Source of the DNA: Vitellaria paradoxa
Lineage: Eukaryota; Streptophyta; Magnoliopsida; Ericales; Sapotaceae
Reading direction: 5' to 3'
NCBI GenBank assembly: GCA_019916065.1
Contig: CM034233.1
Location: 23,633,936 to 23,697,935, forward strand
DNA length: 64,000 nt
Shown: positions 23,776-41,746 of the stretch, in pieces
Layout: each line of letters opens with the position of its first letter
Position numbering within the stretch: position 1 is the first letter of the stretch
Position numbers and translations under genes: made by a program
Notes under the pieces: model-generated
What the model was told of the DNA's origin: nothing
Databases searched by the model: none
Seen by the model: the letters and a program-made list of their open reading frames with translations, nothing else

Positions 23776-24350
23776 GTCACCTTTGCCTCCAATACCAAGT
23801 TATATTGTTAGCCACTATCTCATTTAAGAGCTTAGGTTATTAGAGATGAGGCAACTTTACAACTTCATTATTCATATTGACTAATTTTGTCTCGACACTT
23901 GCATTACCCCCACACGCATAGCTGAGTGAAGCCTAGAGTGGCCCTCAAGGAATAATACCAACCACTAGGGTTGCCACTTATCCCACAAATCACTTAAGCT
24001 ACTTCTTAGGATTTCAAATTTACAAATGTTGTTATCAAAAATTTGATACTAATTTAGTCAAAAATCATAGCTGATAAAGTATTAATATTTGAAATATAAA
24101 TATTCAAATAATGGCATTTTTTCTTTCATTTTCTTACTTTTTTATACACAATCCTTGTCCAAACCAAGCATGGAAAGGAATGGGATACCACTTATGCTAA
24201 TTCTAGTTCTAGACATACCAAATGCAAATAATTATACCATGTTTATCCTATCATATCCCGTAGGATTTACAGTCCCACCTTATTGTACTCAATTTATCTT
24301 TATCCCCCATTATCCTCCCCAAAAACCAAAGGGACCCTTGTGGGTTTTAT
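23150..24350. other. Gene-free stretch with possible decayed transposon ends and (TA)n
   Basis: The left side (about 23165-23300) is rich in GGGATAGGATATTTTATCCC-type phrases. The right side (about 24230-24340) has related complementary phrases such as TATCCTATCATATCCCGTAGG. They may be the ends of one old DNA transposon, but no target duplication was found. A TA/CA microsatellite lies at about 23745-23776. A similar TATCCCCCATCATCCTATCCC phrase recurs near 50460. Confidence 0.35.
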
Positions 24351-24758
24351 GACAAACATTTCATTTGAAAGTAAAAAATTAAGCATACACTTCTTTCAAG
24401 GAAAAATATGTTCACAAGCAAATTAACACATATCAATGGTTCCATTAAAAGAAAGTGGCAGTTTACTAGCCACGGTTTTTTTTTTTAACAGTTACTTTAT
24501 TAGCCACATCTAAAGCAGTACCAATCAGCATAGCATCCATTTGCAACCAGCCCAAAATTTAATGCATTTACTATTAACTCAAACTACAATCACACCTTTG
24601 CATCCCACAACTGTCCAAACAGAATAAATGAGAGGCAGGTCAGCCAACATGCCTGCACCACTATCATACCTATATCAAATCCTTTCTGCATGCCATATCT
24701 TCATAATGAAAACCTCCAAGAAACGTCACAAGGTTTCAGTTTACAATTATATAAAGCC

Positions 24759-24775
24759 ATGAAGTTTTCCCTTCT
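24759..24775. repeat. Target-site duplication, left copy (RTE element)
   Basis: ATGAAGTTTTCCCTTCT is repeated exactly at 25914-25930 and brackets the RTE-type LINE between them. Confidence 0.95.
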
Positions 24776-25861
24776 ATGGAACAGTATATAGAAGATCAAA
24801 AAAATTTACATGTGGTGTTCATCGATTTAGAGAAGGCATATGACTGGGTTCTTAGGGAGATTCTATGGAAAGTATTGGAAAAGAAAAGAGCGTGTGTCGC
24901 ATATATTGAGGCGATAAAAGACATGTATGATAGAGCCATGACATCTATACGGACGACTGGTGAAGAGACTAACAAGATCCCTATCACGATTGGTTTACAT
25001 CAAGGCTCAGCGTTAAGCCCATACTTGTTTGCTTTAGTTATGGATAAGATTACAAGACATATTCAGGATGAGGTGCCGTGATGTATGCTATTTGCAGATG
25101 ATATTGTTTTAGTAGATGAGACGAGAGGAGTGAATGCCAAGCTAGAATTGTGGTCGGAAACGTTAGAGACAAAAGGGTTTAGGCTAAGCCGATGCAAGAC
25201 GGAATATATAGAATGTAAGTTTAGTCAAAGTAGGATAACGGGTAGTATAGAAGTAAGTTTAGGCACACACAAGATTGTAGAGAAAGAAAAATTTTGGTAC
25301 CTTGGATCTATGGTGCAACAAGATAGAGAGATTGATACTGATGTAAGTCACAGGATTCAAGCCAAGTGGACCAAATGGAGGAGTGCTTCGGGGGTCTTGT
25401 GCGATCGAAAAGTCCCCCTCAAGGTGAAAGGAAAGTATTATAAGGTGGCGGTTAGACCAACACTGCTATATAGATCAGAGTATTGGACAGTAAAGCATAA
25501 TCATGGTCAGAAGATGGCAGTTGCGGAGATGAGGATGCTAAGGTGGATGTGCGGGATTACAAGGAAAGATAGGATTAAGAACGAGGAGATTAGGGGCAAA
25601 GTAGGAATAGCACCGATTGAAGATAAAATGAGAGAAAACCGATTAAAATGGTTTGGTCATGTTAGAAGGCGTCCAACTGAAACACCTGTTAGAAAGTGTG
25701 AAAGTATGGAGATTGCCAGGAGTAGGAGGGGTAGAGGAAGACCCAAGAGAAGTTGGAAAGAAACTATTAAACATAACCTGACCTATCTAGATCTCTCGGA
25801 GCACATGACCCTAAATAGATCTAATTGGCGTCGACAAATCCATATAGCCGACCCCGCCTAG
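24776..25861 (+). pseudogene. RTE reverse transcriptase, truncated, with one in-frame stop
   Basis: About 360 codons are in a single frame. They include VFIDLEKAYD (motif A), GLHQGSALSPYLFALVMD, FADDIVLVDE (the catalytic ADD motif) and a C-terminal region with WFGHVRRRP and GRGRPKRSW. A single TGA at 25079-25081, just before CMLFADD, interrupts the frame; relatives usually have Trp there. The N-terminal endonuclease and early fingers are missing through 5' truncation. The protein would normally copy its own RNA at a nicked target. This copy cannot move by itself. Confidence 0.93.
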
Positions 25862-25913
25862 TGGGAAAAGGCTTGGTTTGGTTTGGTTTGGTTTGGTTTG
25901 ATTTGGTTTGGTT
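24776..25913 (+). mobile_element. 5'-truncated RTE-clade LINE with perfect 17-bp target duplication
   Basis: The element starts within the reverse transcriptase and runs to a 3' tail of (TTTGG)n-type repeats at about 25873-25913. The same 17-bp word flanks both sides, which marks the exact insertion and a target-primed origin. The 3' end reads CCGCCTAGTGGGAAAAGGCTT before the tail, the usual ending of plant RTE elements. No endonuclease is present because of the 5' truncation. Perfect duplications and a nearly intact frame mean a recent insertion. Confidence 0.95.
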
Positions 25914-25930
25914 ATGAAGTTTTCCCTTCT

Positions 25931-27070
25931 GTTCAAGCTAAATTTACAACATCTTGTTAGTTTAATTCAAGCCTAAAGAGCAATATCCACAACAATACCC
26001 GTCTGGTGTGTTTTTATCACTGTATATCAACAACATTAAAACAATTATTAAAAGAATTAAAAATTGAGGGACAAGAGAGAGGAAAAACTCTCTCTCTCTA
26101 ACTCAGTTCCACTAAATCTAAATAAAAAAGATCATATTAACCCCCTGAACCGCAAGGTTATACTCTAAAGTTAAAATAATTGCTTGTTCAGCATAGGTAA
26201 GAACTCAATAACTCACAACCAAAAGCATTGACATGGAGAACAACTTAATGCTTTTGGTTGGTAATAAAGAAATCATTCTCCAAGTTCGTTCGTATCCAAA
26301 TAGAAACTACAATAGAATATCACAAAAGGATGATTCTAAACCATATAAAACATAATACAAAAAGGAAACTAATGATATCGAAATGGACAAATTTAAAACC
26401 CAAAAAAAAAAAATTAAGGATACTTACAAGTGTTGCGGATGCATGGAAAGTTGTACCCTAAAGAAACAAAAGTTCTTATTATTTCATTTGAATTACATAC
26501 AGTGGATATCATCTTATCAACAGCAGGAAAAACAGGAACATCAAACAGGATGACTCACTGGAAAATACTTTCACTTCAAGGCTTCAGCAACCCCCCTCCA
26601 AAGCAAACTCCTCCAGAATCACCAAACCATGGATCAGCCATAATGCAACTTTATTAGAATATGTATTTAACTAAAGAAACAAATAACAGAAACAAAAAGC
26701 ACCAAGCACTGATAGACAGTACTGCCACTACTCAGCACAAGGTTTTGGCTTTACGCATTTAATTAAACTTCAATACAAATAAATCGAGGAACCAAAACCA
26801 TGTAAATACACGTCCAACCTGCAAACATATTGACCCTTGTGATAACTTGCAGCATATGCATGCATGCATACCCATTTCACACTTCAAAATGGTACAAACG
26901 ATAAAAATCCGACCCAGAGAAATCCTCGTATCAAGTAGTCAATTATGATTGTTTTAGTTTTCCAGCGGTTACCACTAAAAAAAGTCTATAGGAAAGAAAA
27001 ATAACTTCAAAAAGGAATTCAAAATCATGTAGTTTCAAGGGTGGGTCAAAAAGCTCCTAATAAGCAAACC
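25931..27070. other. Gene-free stretch downstream of the PRP4 kinase gene
   Basis: Mostly AT-rich sequence with no long coding frame. A 30-base exon-like segment at 26428-26457 (minus) is listed separately. A GCATATGCATGCATGCAT run is at about 26850. Confidence 0.4.
26428..26457 (-). other. Possible micro-exon in a 3' UTR or unannotated transcript
   Basis: On the minus strand 30 bases are bounded by TTTGTTTCTTTAG on the left and GTAAGTATCC on the right, both close to consensus splice sites. The segment could be part of a spliced 3' UTR of the PRP4 kinase or of a separate transcript. No protein evidence. Confidence 0.25.
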
Positions 27071-27077
27071 AAGGTAC

Positions 27078-27142
27078 CTTCTTCAGAGTGCCTTTTATGC
27101 ATCTAAAGAACTGAACCGTAGCCTCATAGCCTGGCAGATCTC
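27078..27142 (-). other. Possible exon downstream of the PRP4 kinase stop
   Basis: On the minus strand 65 bases follow TATTTTTCATTCAG and end before GTACCTTGG. One frame reads DLPGYEATVQFFRCIKGTLK, which looks protein-like, but I do not recognise it. It lies about 660 bp past the kinase stop, so a spliced 3' UTR or alternative terminal exon is the simplest idea. Confidence 0.3.
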
Positions 27143-27800
27143 CTGAATGAAAAATAGAATTAGAACCTCCAGTATCCAAACAATTCAGGAAAACAAAATA
27201 TTGAGCTAACTAGATAGATTATCAAACTAAGAAAAATGGTAATCCAGAGCCTACAATGCCTGAGAAGGATATACATTCAAAACAACATAACCAGGACCAT
27301 AAGGTAAGCAAAGAAAGAGGAGATATCCTGGCTATATGTCCCACACACAACATTAATATTCCACGAACACATCAAAACAATGAAAATCTGCCCTCATACA
27401 TATTCACGTGCAGATGACACGCACAGCCACAGTTTCAGATACTCATATTGAAGTACTATATAATTAGACAAGTCAATTTCCATATTTATTTATATTAAAA
27501 GAAATTGTAATGGTTACTGTCAAGAATGATTACAAAAGGAGGAAAAATTGCCTTTGGCGAGTTGTCTTGCAATAGAAACAGAAAACATTCCACTGAAAGG
27601 ATCGCCAAGAGGTCTCCAGACTAAATATCATCTCTTTCAACTTCCACCACGCCAACCGTCCCCCAAAGATCTTAAGCCAGCATGGAGAAGATAAAGACAG
27701 ATAAATGCCCAGTGAGTACAGATTTCAACATAAATTTAGCCAAAATGAACAAATATCTAGCGCAACAGCATTTCTGGAGTCAGAAAATCAGCATCATTGT

Positions 27801-35037
<7,237 letters not shown>

Positions 35038-35200
35038 GACGGTCTCCTGAGGTCTCTGTATAGAAATCTAGGGTTACCTTTCGGGAGAAAGAGGGACAAA
35101 GCAGAAGGTGGATTCGAAGGGAATTATAACGATGACTCACGAAATATGATACGGCGGACTAGAGAAATAAAATAAAACGAAGCGGAGTTTTTTGGAACCG
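35038..35200 (-). promoter_or_regulatory. 5' leader of the PRP4 kinase gene
   Basis: The base composition is GC-richer than the flanks up to about 35180 and then falls abruptly to AT-rich sequence. This suggests that the transcribed leader begins near there. No TATA box can be assigned with confidence. Confidence 0.35.
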
Positions 35201-36448
35201 CAATTTTTTAATTTTTTTTCCTGATTTTTTTGTTTATAAAATCAAATTTTTAATAATTTTGGCTATTAAGCCCTTATTTAAGAATGGGAGTGAAATAAAA
35301 TAATAAATAAATTTTTAAAAAATTTACGTGGTTTATGCTAAGGTAAACGGAAGTAACTCATTTATCTATGTTCACCTTTATTAACCAGTTTTTTTCCATC
35401 CTTAATTTGGGAGAAAATGGGTGTAAAAAAAATTTTAAGGCGTAATTTTTTTATTTTATTCTTATTATTTATTATTATTTTCACAAATATGTATTATAAA
35501 TAAATATATTTTAAATAAAATAACACTATTTCTAAAAATATTATTTACCTTACCCTCCATTATTCTTTCCATCTCTCCCAAAGATAGAACAAATTTTGAA
35601 CATCTATTTTTATTCTTTTACTTATTCCTTATTTATTTTAATTCTCTTTCCTATTTCAAGTGCTTGCATACTGCAGATTTCTTAAAGTTCTTTGTTTTTT
35701 TTTTTTTTTTTTTGTATTTGTTAGAATTATACCACATCTCTTTTATCTCTAATTCTCATTTGCTCTCATCCTACCTCATTCTCCCTCCTATCCTATTCTC
35801 CCAAATAAAGATTCGAAGAAAATCTAATCGTATCCCTTTCTCAAAAAGTCATAGCTCCAACTCTTGCATCTTCCCTAATCAACTATGAGAACACAATCTT
35901 CTAATCCATTCAATATCTCTCCTCCGACCATCACTCTCTTTGAATCTTCTTCCCTCTTTTCATTTTGTGCCTTTCACCTCCAAAATCGCCCTTCTTTCCT
36001 CTCCCAAATCACCCATACTAACTCGTTCATACGATCTCTTGTTTCTAACAATAGTTACACACGACTTTGTCCATTGTTCTCTCTTTCTTGCATCTGTGCC
36101 ATTTGAAGAGGAGAAGAAGGAGCTCATGCTCATCCATGTGGTCCCCCCATGCTTTTCTTGCTCGCCAGAAGTACATCGATGAGTGTGAATTCACAATCAA
36201 CAAGTAGATCAAGTGGTTTCTATTTCTCTTCTTTAATCTCCCTTGTGGGCTTCCTTTGTTTACGTATAATGCATTTATGTCTTATATTGGATTTTTGAAT
36301 TGATGTTGAACATTTGTTTTCTCCATATTAGATTAGTCCTATTTTCTTCATCTTCATGTTTATCTAAAACATTGTATTGATATTCTTGTCAATTCTTTTG
36401 CAATTTTATAAGATCTTTTTCCATTGATTTCTATATTTAGTATTTATG

Positions 36449-36760
36449 ATATGAGAAGCCTTCTGGTTTTTAGACTTTTATGCTTCTCATTTGGCCAATT
36501 GTTTAGTGTTTGTGTTTAGGCTTGATCAATTTGATACAAAGACTATGTTTGATTTCTCACTGTTAATTAATTTTCACCTTCGCTAATTATCTGTCTATCT
36601 TTTATGAGCTCCCTTTATATCTAGATATATGTATTTATATATATGGGAAGCCTTCCGGTATCTAAGTCTTATGCTCCTTTCGTGATGGTTGTTTGGTGTT
36701 TATGTTAGGGCTAGAGCTATTTGATTAAGAGCCTATGTTTGGGTCATAACTAAGTTTATT
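36449..36760. repeat. Tandem duplication with about 194-bp period
   Basis: Copy 1 begins ATGAGAAGCCTTCTGG near 36451 and copy 2 ATGGGAAGCCTTCCGG near 36643. Shared downstream blocks are TTGTTTAGTGTTTGTGTTAGG-like and CCTATGTTTG. Divergence is moderate. Confidence 0.75.
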
Positions 36761-37769
36761 TTCACTTTTTTTCACTAATGATCTTTTATTTTTATTTTTT
36801 TTTTATGTTGACAGTATGGAATACAATGTTTCTTATGTGACCATGCCTTATATACCTACTTAGATGAATACAACGTTACTCTTAAGGGTCTTGCAAAGTA
36901 ATCTTGTAGAATTCTCAAATTGAATATGAATTTATTTTTTCTATGGTTTATTAGAAATGGAATTACAAATCTGATCTAGTTTAGAGTATGTTAAGATAGG
37001 CTCTTCAAAGAATTAGTGAAGAGGAAAGAGACCATGCCGAGAAGTTGATGGAGTAACAAGTATTTGACGGTTTTCATTTTTCGCTATCCTTTTTGTTTTT
37101 CATTTGGTCTAAAAATTAGAAGTACTTTTTATTATGAATTAGAATTCTTAGTATCTGTTTCTTGACAAATGTCAGAACAAGAGGGGTGGGAAAGCAAAGC
37201 TGCAATCAATCCTCATGCCACAATCTTGCTTCACTTTCAAATGTGATACCAAGTGGACTTTATCTATAACAACTTTTATAAATTTACATTTATGAGTATA
37301 CATTTGCTTTCAGATTCAATTAAGAAATTACATTTGAGTTCTGCTTGAGTTTATTTTCACTTTCTTCACTAATGGGGTGTGTATGTGTTTTTTTTTTTTT
37401 TAAATGAGTCAAATTCAAACACAAAATGTGCATATTATTGTTAAATAAATTAACCAAATTAAAACACAATAGTTAGATTTATTAAATAGTGTCAGTTCTG
37501 CTCATTTGCATTGTTACATAAAAACTACAAAAGTGTTTTGTAGGATTAATTTTCATGGTAATTCATAAGAGCCCTGCCATCAATTGTTTCAATATGCTTG
37601 CCAAGCCATCCTATAAGAAAGAAACAAACATTAAACAAGTAGAAAAGTAATGAAAAATATGCAAGTAAACCATATCGATGCTACATATGTACAAATCTAG
37701 TTATATATAAATCATCTATCACTGCATATTTCAACTTATAATTTGGAAAAGTATCGTCAATCACCCAAA

Positions 37770-38015
37770 CTAGGTAAAAGGGCTCTAGAGCCTATGAAAC
37801 TCAACGCACACGATCTTTTAAGCATTTGTGACCTATTGGAATAAACGACATGAGAATTTGAGACCCGGCTTGCTTGTAGTGCATGAAAGTAGTTTACAAA
37901 AGGATCGTAACCACCGAAATCAAGCAAATGGGCTCTAATGTTTGTGAAACTTGATGCACATGATATCTAAGACATTTGTGACATGTGAGAACAAAAGGCA
38001 TGAGAATTCGATAAT
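37770..38015. repeat. Tandem duplication with about 150-bp period
   Basis: GGGCTCTAGAGCCTATGAAAC at about 37780 recurs as GGGCTCTAATGTTTGTGAAAC at about 37930. CATTTGTGAC and CATGAGAATTTGA blocks also recur in the same order. No coding content. Confidence 0.75.
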
Positions 38016-38369
38016 CATAGTGCCCGTAGTTAGCAAAAATGATTTAAACTTATAGGAGAGTTTCAAATTTGTTATTTAATTTTATTTATATTGACACTTT
38101 TGGTGACTAATAATAATTATTTTCTTTTTTGTTTCAGGTTGTTTGAGTAATGTAGCAGAATATCTTTTGTTTTGTTTGTTTGTTTTTTTTCTAAAATTGT
38201 TTTAAACATTTGTGTATGTTATTAATACTTTGTAATTATAATTTTATTAATATAATTTAAAACTTTGTTATTAGTTTATTCTTTTGGTGTGTTTTTATTT
38301 TAATATTAGCAATGAATTTTATAAAACTTTGCATTACGTATATATACATCAATAGAATAAAAAATAAAA

Positions 38370-38680
38370 AAAAGGAAAAAAAGAGCATAGCAATTGCTTC
38401 TAGAGAATTAGTGATCACCAAAAGCGGTCTCTAAAAGTGTCTGGGTTGAACTTCTAAAAGATGTCGTTAATGTCCTAGAAGCGGTCACTAATACCCAAAA
38501 TATTTTTCTACGAATTTTGTGTTTGACGGAATTTTATATTTGACGGTTGCTAAATGTGCTATGAATACTAGTACGCATCATCGATAACCTTTTGGTGACC
38601 AAGGTAGGCGGTCGGAAAATGGTCAAAGAAAGTATTTAGCAATTGCTTTTTCAGTTTCTGGTAATGTAATATGTATGATG
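38370..38680. mobile_element. Possible terminal region of a CACTA-like transposon
   Basis: Several short subterminal words recur: AGCGGTCTCTAAAAG, AGCGGTCACTAATAC and GCGGTCGGAAAATGG. AGCAATTGCTT occurs near both sides. The right edge reads TTTCTGGTAATG, i.e. CATTACCAGAAA on the other strand, near the CACTACxAGAAA type of CACTA ends. No matching far end or 3-bp target duplication was found, so this stays tentative. Confidence 0.3.
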
Positions 38681-39581
38681 TGAAAAAAAAAATATGATTT
38701 GACCTTGAGAAATTCACTCCCTAGACCAAATCCCTAGAGATTGAATCTAATGTGTTCCTCATTCTAAAATTTGTATTATAAGTTATAAAATTTTTAGTCG
38801 AATTGTTTTTAATTATGTTATTAATTACTATTTCAACAACCAGGCACTCCAATAAAAAGAAAAATTATATTTAGAATGTTTATATAGTTCAATTTTAGTG
38901 GATTTATAATTAATTGACAACACTACAGTGATTTAATGTAATGACATTAACACTATAATTAACACACTTATAAACTATATTTATTTGATTTGATGTCTAC
39001 CTTTATATCTTTTTCTTTCAATTTTCCTCAGCTAAAGTCGTCTACCTTTCTCTTCCGTCGATCAATTTCTTCAATCCTAGTTTCTCTGTTAACTGCAGTT
39101 CATAATTATATCCATTAATCCTACGTTGGATTACAAATATGAAGTGTATAATTAAGGTTACAAATTAATAAACTTTGTTGCATGTAAATAATTCGAGATC
39201 GGGTAGGCTCGTTTACTTATTGAACGAATTACGTATTGTCGTTAAATGAATTAACCGAACTAGAAAACAATATTTAAATTTATTAAATAATCTCGACTCC
39301 GCTCATTTGCTATACCATAGTAAAGAAATTAACAAACATTGAACGAGCAGGAAAGCAATGAAAAATATTGATATAAATCATACTGGTTCTGCATATATAC
39401 AAATCTAGTTTTATATATATATATATATGTATCATCTATCTCTGCATCTTTGTCCATGGCCAAATTTTTGCATGACATCACTTGCAATCACAACATCAAA
39501 GATTTCATGGCCCTGCATGGTGTGGGATGACGTGGCTTGGATACCATGGAGAGACCTGGCCTGTCTGATCTGTCACTTGCT

Positions 39582-40235
39582 TTACATGACCGCTGTTGCT
39601 GGGGACTCTTGAATTTCCATAATTTCAACTCTGCGCTTCATCTTTTTCTGGATCTTTATGGCCGTGTCCGAGGGCTGGAACCTCCCAAAGACAAACACCC
39701 TGCAGAGCTGCTTCTCTATCACGTGTGCCTCTATTTCTTCAGCCAGACAAGAACTTAAACTTAATATATATACATATATATATAATGGAATTGAGCCACT
39801 TTAAGCCGAGTTTTAACTTACTCTCGAGTTCTACTTGATTGAAAAATATGAGGATAGAGATCAAGCACAACTCAACAAAAAGAAATTATATAATTTCAAG
39901 TTCGTCTTATGAATAGCTTAACTAACCATAATATCATTTTTGCTTAAAAAACACTATAAACCAATTTTTTTCAACCTGCACTATTCTTGCTGTAGGCTCG
40001 AATTTGTATCAAGCCACAAGAAAAAGCTCAAAAAAATTAACGAATCGAGTTCAAGTTAAGTTTTTCTTAAACTGAACTCAAATAGTTCACGATCTATTTG
40101 ATTGGGTGCTAGCCCATGCATTATTACGATGTTAATGGCTTCGGTTAATGAAAATAGCTTACCTTTCATTTTGAGAAGGATTCTCCTTAGTTTCCTGCAG
40201 CAGCCATTGCAGTCCACTCTAATCCTCATTGTCAT
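39582..40235 (-). CDS. Small HMA-domain (heavy-metal-associated) protein, 2 coding exons, 75 aa
   Basis: Coding exons: 40235-40163 and 39736-39582, GT-AG, 228 nt in frame. The protein is nearly all one HMA fold (beta-alpha-beta-beta-alpha-beta). MTMRIRVDCNGCCRKLRRI carries the metal-binding CxxC (CNGC, residues 9-12). The second exon gives KQLCRVFVFGRFQPSDTAIK and the end RRVEIMEIQE. HMA proteins of this kind bind soft metals such as copper, or are recruited as protein-interaction modules, in the cytosol; the ligand here is unknown. An acceptor site (TTGCAG) lies 9 bases before the ATG, so a 5' UTR intron, or less likely an upstream coding exon, is expected. A GA tract lies just upstream. The intron has sequence resembling dispersed repeats (GAGTTCAAGTTAAG type). 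Confidence 0.82.
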
Positions 40236-40261
40236 GCTGTAATGCTGCAATTTTACCCACA

Positions 40262-40282
40262 AGAGAGAGAGAGAGAGAGAGA
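40262..40282. repeat. (GA)n tract upstream of the 75-aa HMA gene
   Basis: About 21 bases of alternating G and A on the plus strand, CT on the coding strand. It lies immediately upstream of the acceptor of the first coding exon, in the upstream intron or leader. Confidence 0.8.
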
Positions 40283-40798
40283 TACAAAGTTAGATAGGTC
40301 GGAAGAGTTTTGACCCTTGATTTTTCCGAATTTTATGATCTGTCTGCAAATCGTTAACACAAGTCCTGAAAATGTAATAAAAGTAATTGGAAGGAAGATC
40401 GTTTTTTAAAGCTTGCCTCTAACGGGATTCCCGACATTTAAGTTTGAGAGGTTCAACCAAATTAAATTGGAGAGCGGTGATCGGCTTTTGTGTTGTTGCT
40501 CGTGGCAAATAAAAAAGTGAGAGAATTAACATAAAGACGGAATTGATGCTAATGTTATGCTTGCAGGGCTTGACTTCTTTAACCTAAGCATGGTGATGAG
40601 GGGAAGCATCTCTTCCCCATTCATCTTAGCAGCCTTTGTTGCTTCAAGGACAAAATTAAGCATCTCTTTCTCGTTAACAAAACTTCATTCCACACCCCTC
40701 TTGTCTGCAAGGTTTTTGCGTTTTAAAAATAATTAAAGAATCTACACATCTTCCCCTCTAAACTTCAAACCAAAGTAAAAAAATAGAAGATACATGAA

Positions 40799-40925
40799 AG
40801 GGCATTTGAAATGATAAAAGATAAGATAATTTGAGATAATTTGTGAGTTAGTAATTCATGCAGGGAAATAAAAAATGAATAATTTTTAGAGATTTTCCGG
40901 AATTTTTCAATGCGCCAAACGTAGT
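40799..40925. mobile_element. Family A MITE relic
   Basis: It contains AAGATAAGATAATTTGAGAT and GAGTTAGTAATTCATGCAG, matching other family A copies. It ends ATGCGCCAAACGTAG. The ends have drifted and I could not fix a target duplication. It lies between the two HMA genes. Confidence 0.55.
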
Positions 40926-41746
40926 TAAAATACATTTTACACACTTATACTTTTCACTACTTGTATGTCTGTTTGAAGTGCCAAATTTTGACCAAAAAAA
41001 ATATGTAAATTTGAAATTATTAGTTGTTTAATGTGTTTTTCGAAAAGTATAAAAAAGTAGAAGAAAGTTAAAAAAAAAACTAAGGATTTTGTGCGAGAAA
41101 GCTCAAAAAAGTTAATTTTTGAAGAAAATTAAAAAAAATTTGTCAAATTTGACACTCCAAATGTACCCTTCGTTTCAAGATATGCACTCTAAATCGTTCT
41201 ATTTTACTCAATTTACATTTAACCCAATTCTAATTTATCCCATTCCGCATGTTGGGGTTAAAAAAAAAAAGACAAAAAACATTATATGCCCATCATGCAT
41301 TTTTGTCCATACATCCTACGAAATGGGATAAAGTGAGCCGACATGTTGAACATAGAGGTTCTACTGTGAAATCAATCGCCAATTACAAGAAAATGAAATG
41401 TACCAAAAAAGAAAAGTAAGCCTCCATTCTGAAACGTCAGGGGAGGAAAGTGAAGATTAATGGACAAGTTATTTCTGCCACACAACAAAAGGATAAGAAA
41501 AGGGCTTGATTGAAAACTTGCAGCCCGGAGAGTATGGTAACACCAATATCAACAAATCTATACTCTCTCCTGCATGTGCCTTTATTGAACTTTCATTTAA
41601 CTGGGATGTAACAAAGGTGTGAAAACATTCATTTGTCAATGCTGGAGTAAATTTACAAGCACAAACACTTCTGGGTTTTTCTTCTTCTTCTGTATGACAT
41701 ATAAACACTGTTCTCTGTCTAGTTCCTTTTCTGATTTACATTGCAA
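40926..41746. other. Spacer between the two HMA genes
   Basis: AT-rich, no coding exon recognised. The part next to 41746 is presumably the 3' UTR of the 122-aa HMA gene. Confidence 0.45.

Larger units (their letters stand above)
35200..39400. other. Gene-free stretch with local duplications
   Basis: The CT-rich part at 35660-36190 has overlapping open frames rich in Ser, Phe and Ile, but they look like low-complexity translation and not a domain. Two moderately diverged duplications (36449/36643 and 37781/37931) are listed separately, as is a possible transposon end near 38370-38680. Confidence 0.45.

Noticed and set aside
35664..36182. Overlapping plus-strand open frames rich in Ser, Phe and Ile
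   Set aside because: They translate a CT-rich low-complexity stretch in three different frames with no domain; none stands out as coding.
39427..39758. Plus-strand open frames of 61 and 73 codons
   Set aside because: The minus strand encodes the second HMA exon with matching splice sites, so these are antisense shadows.
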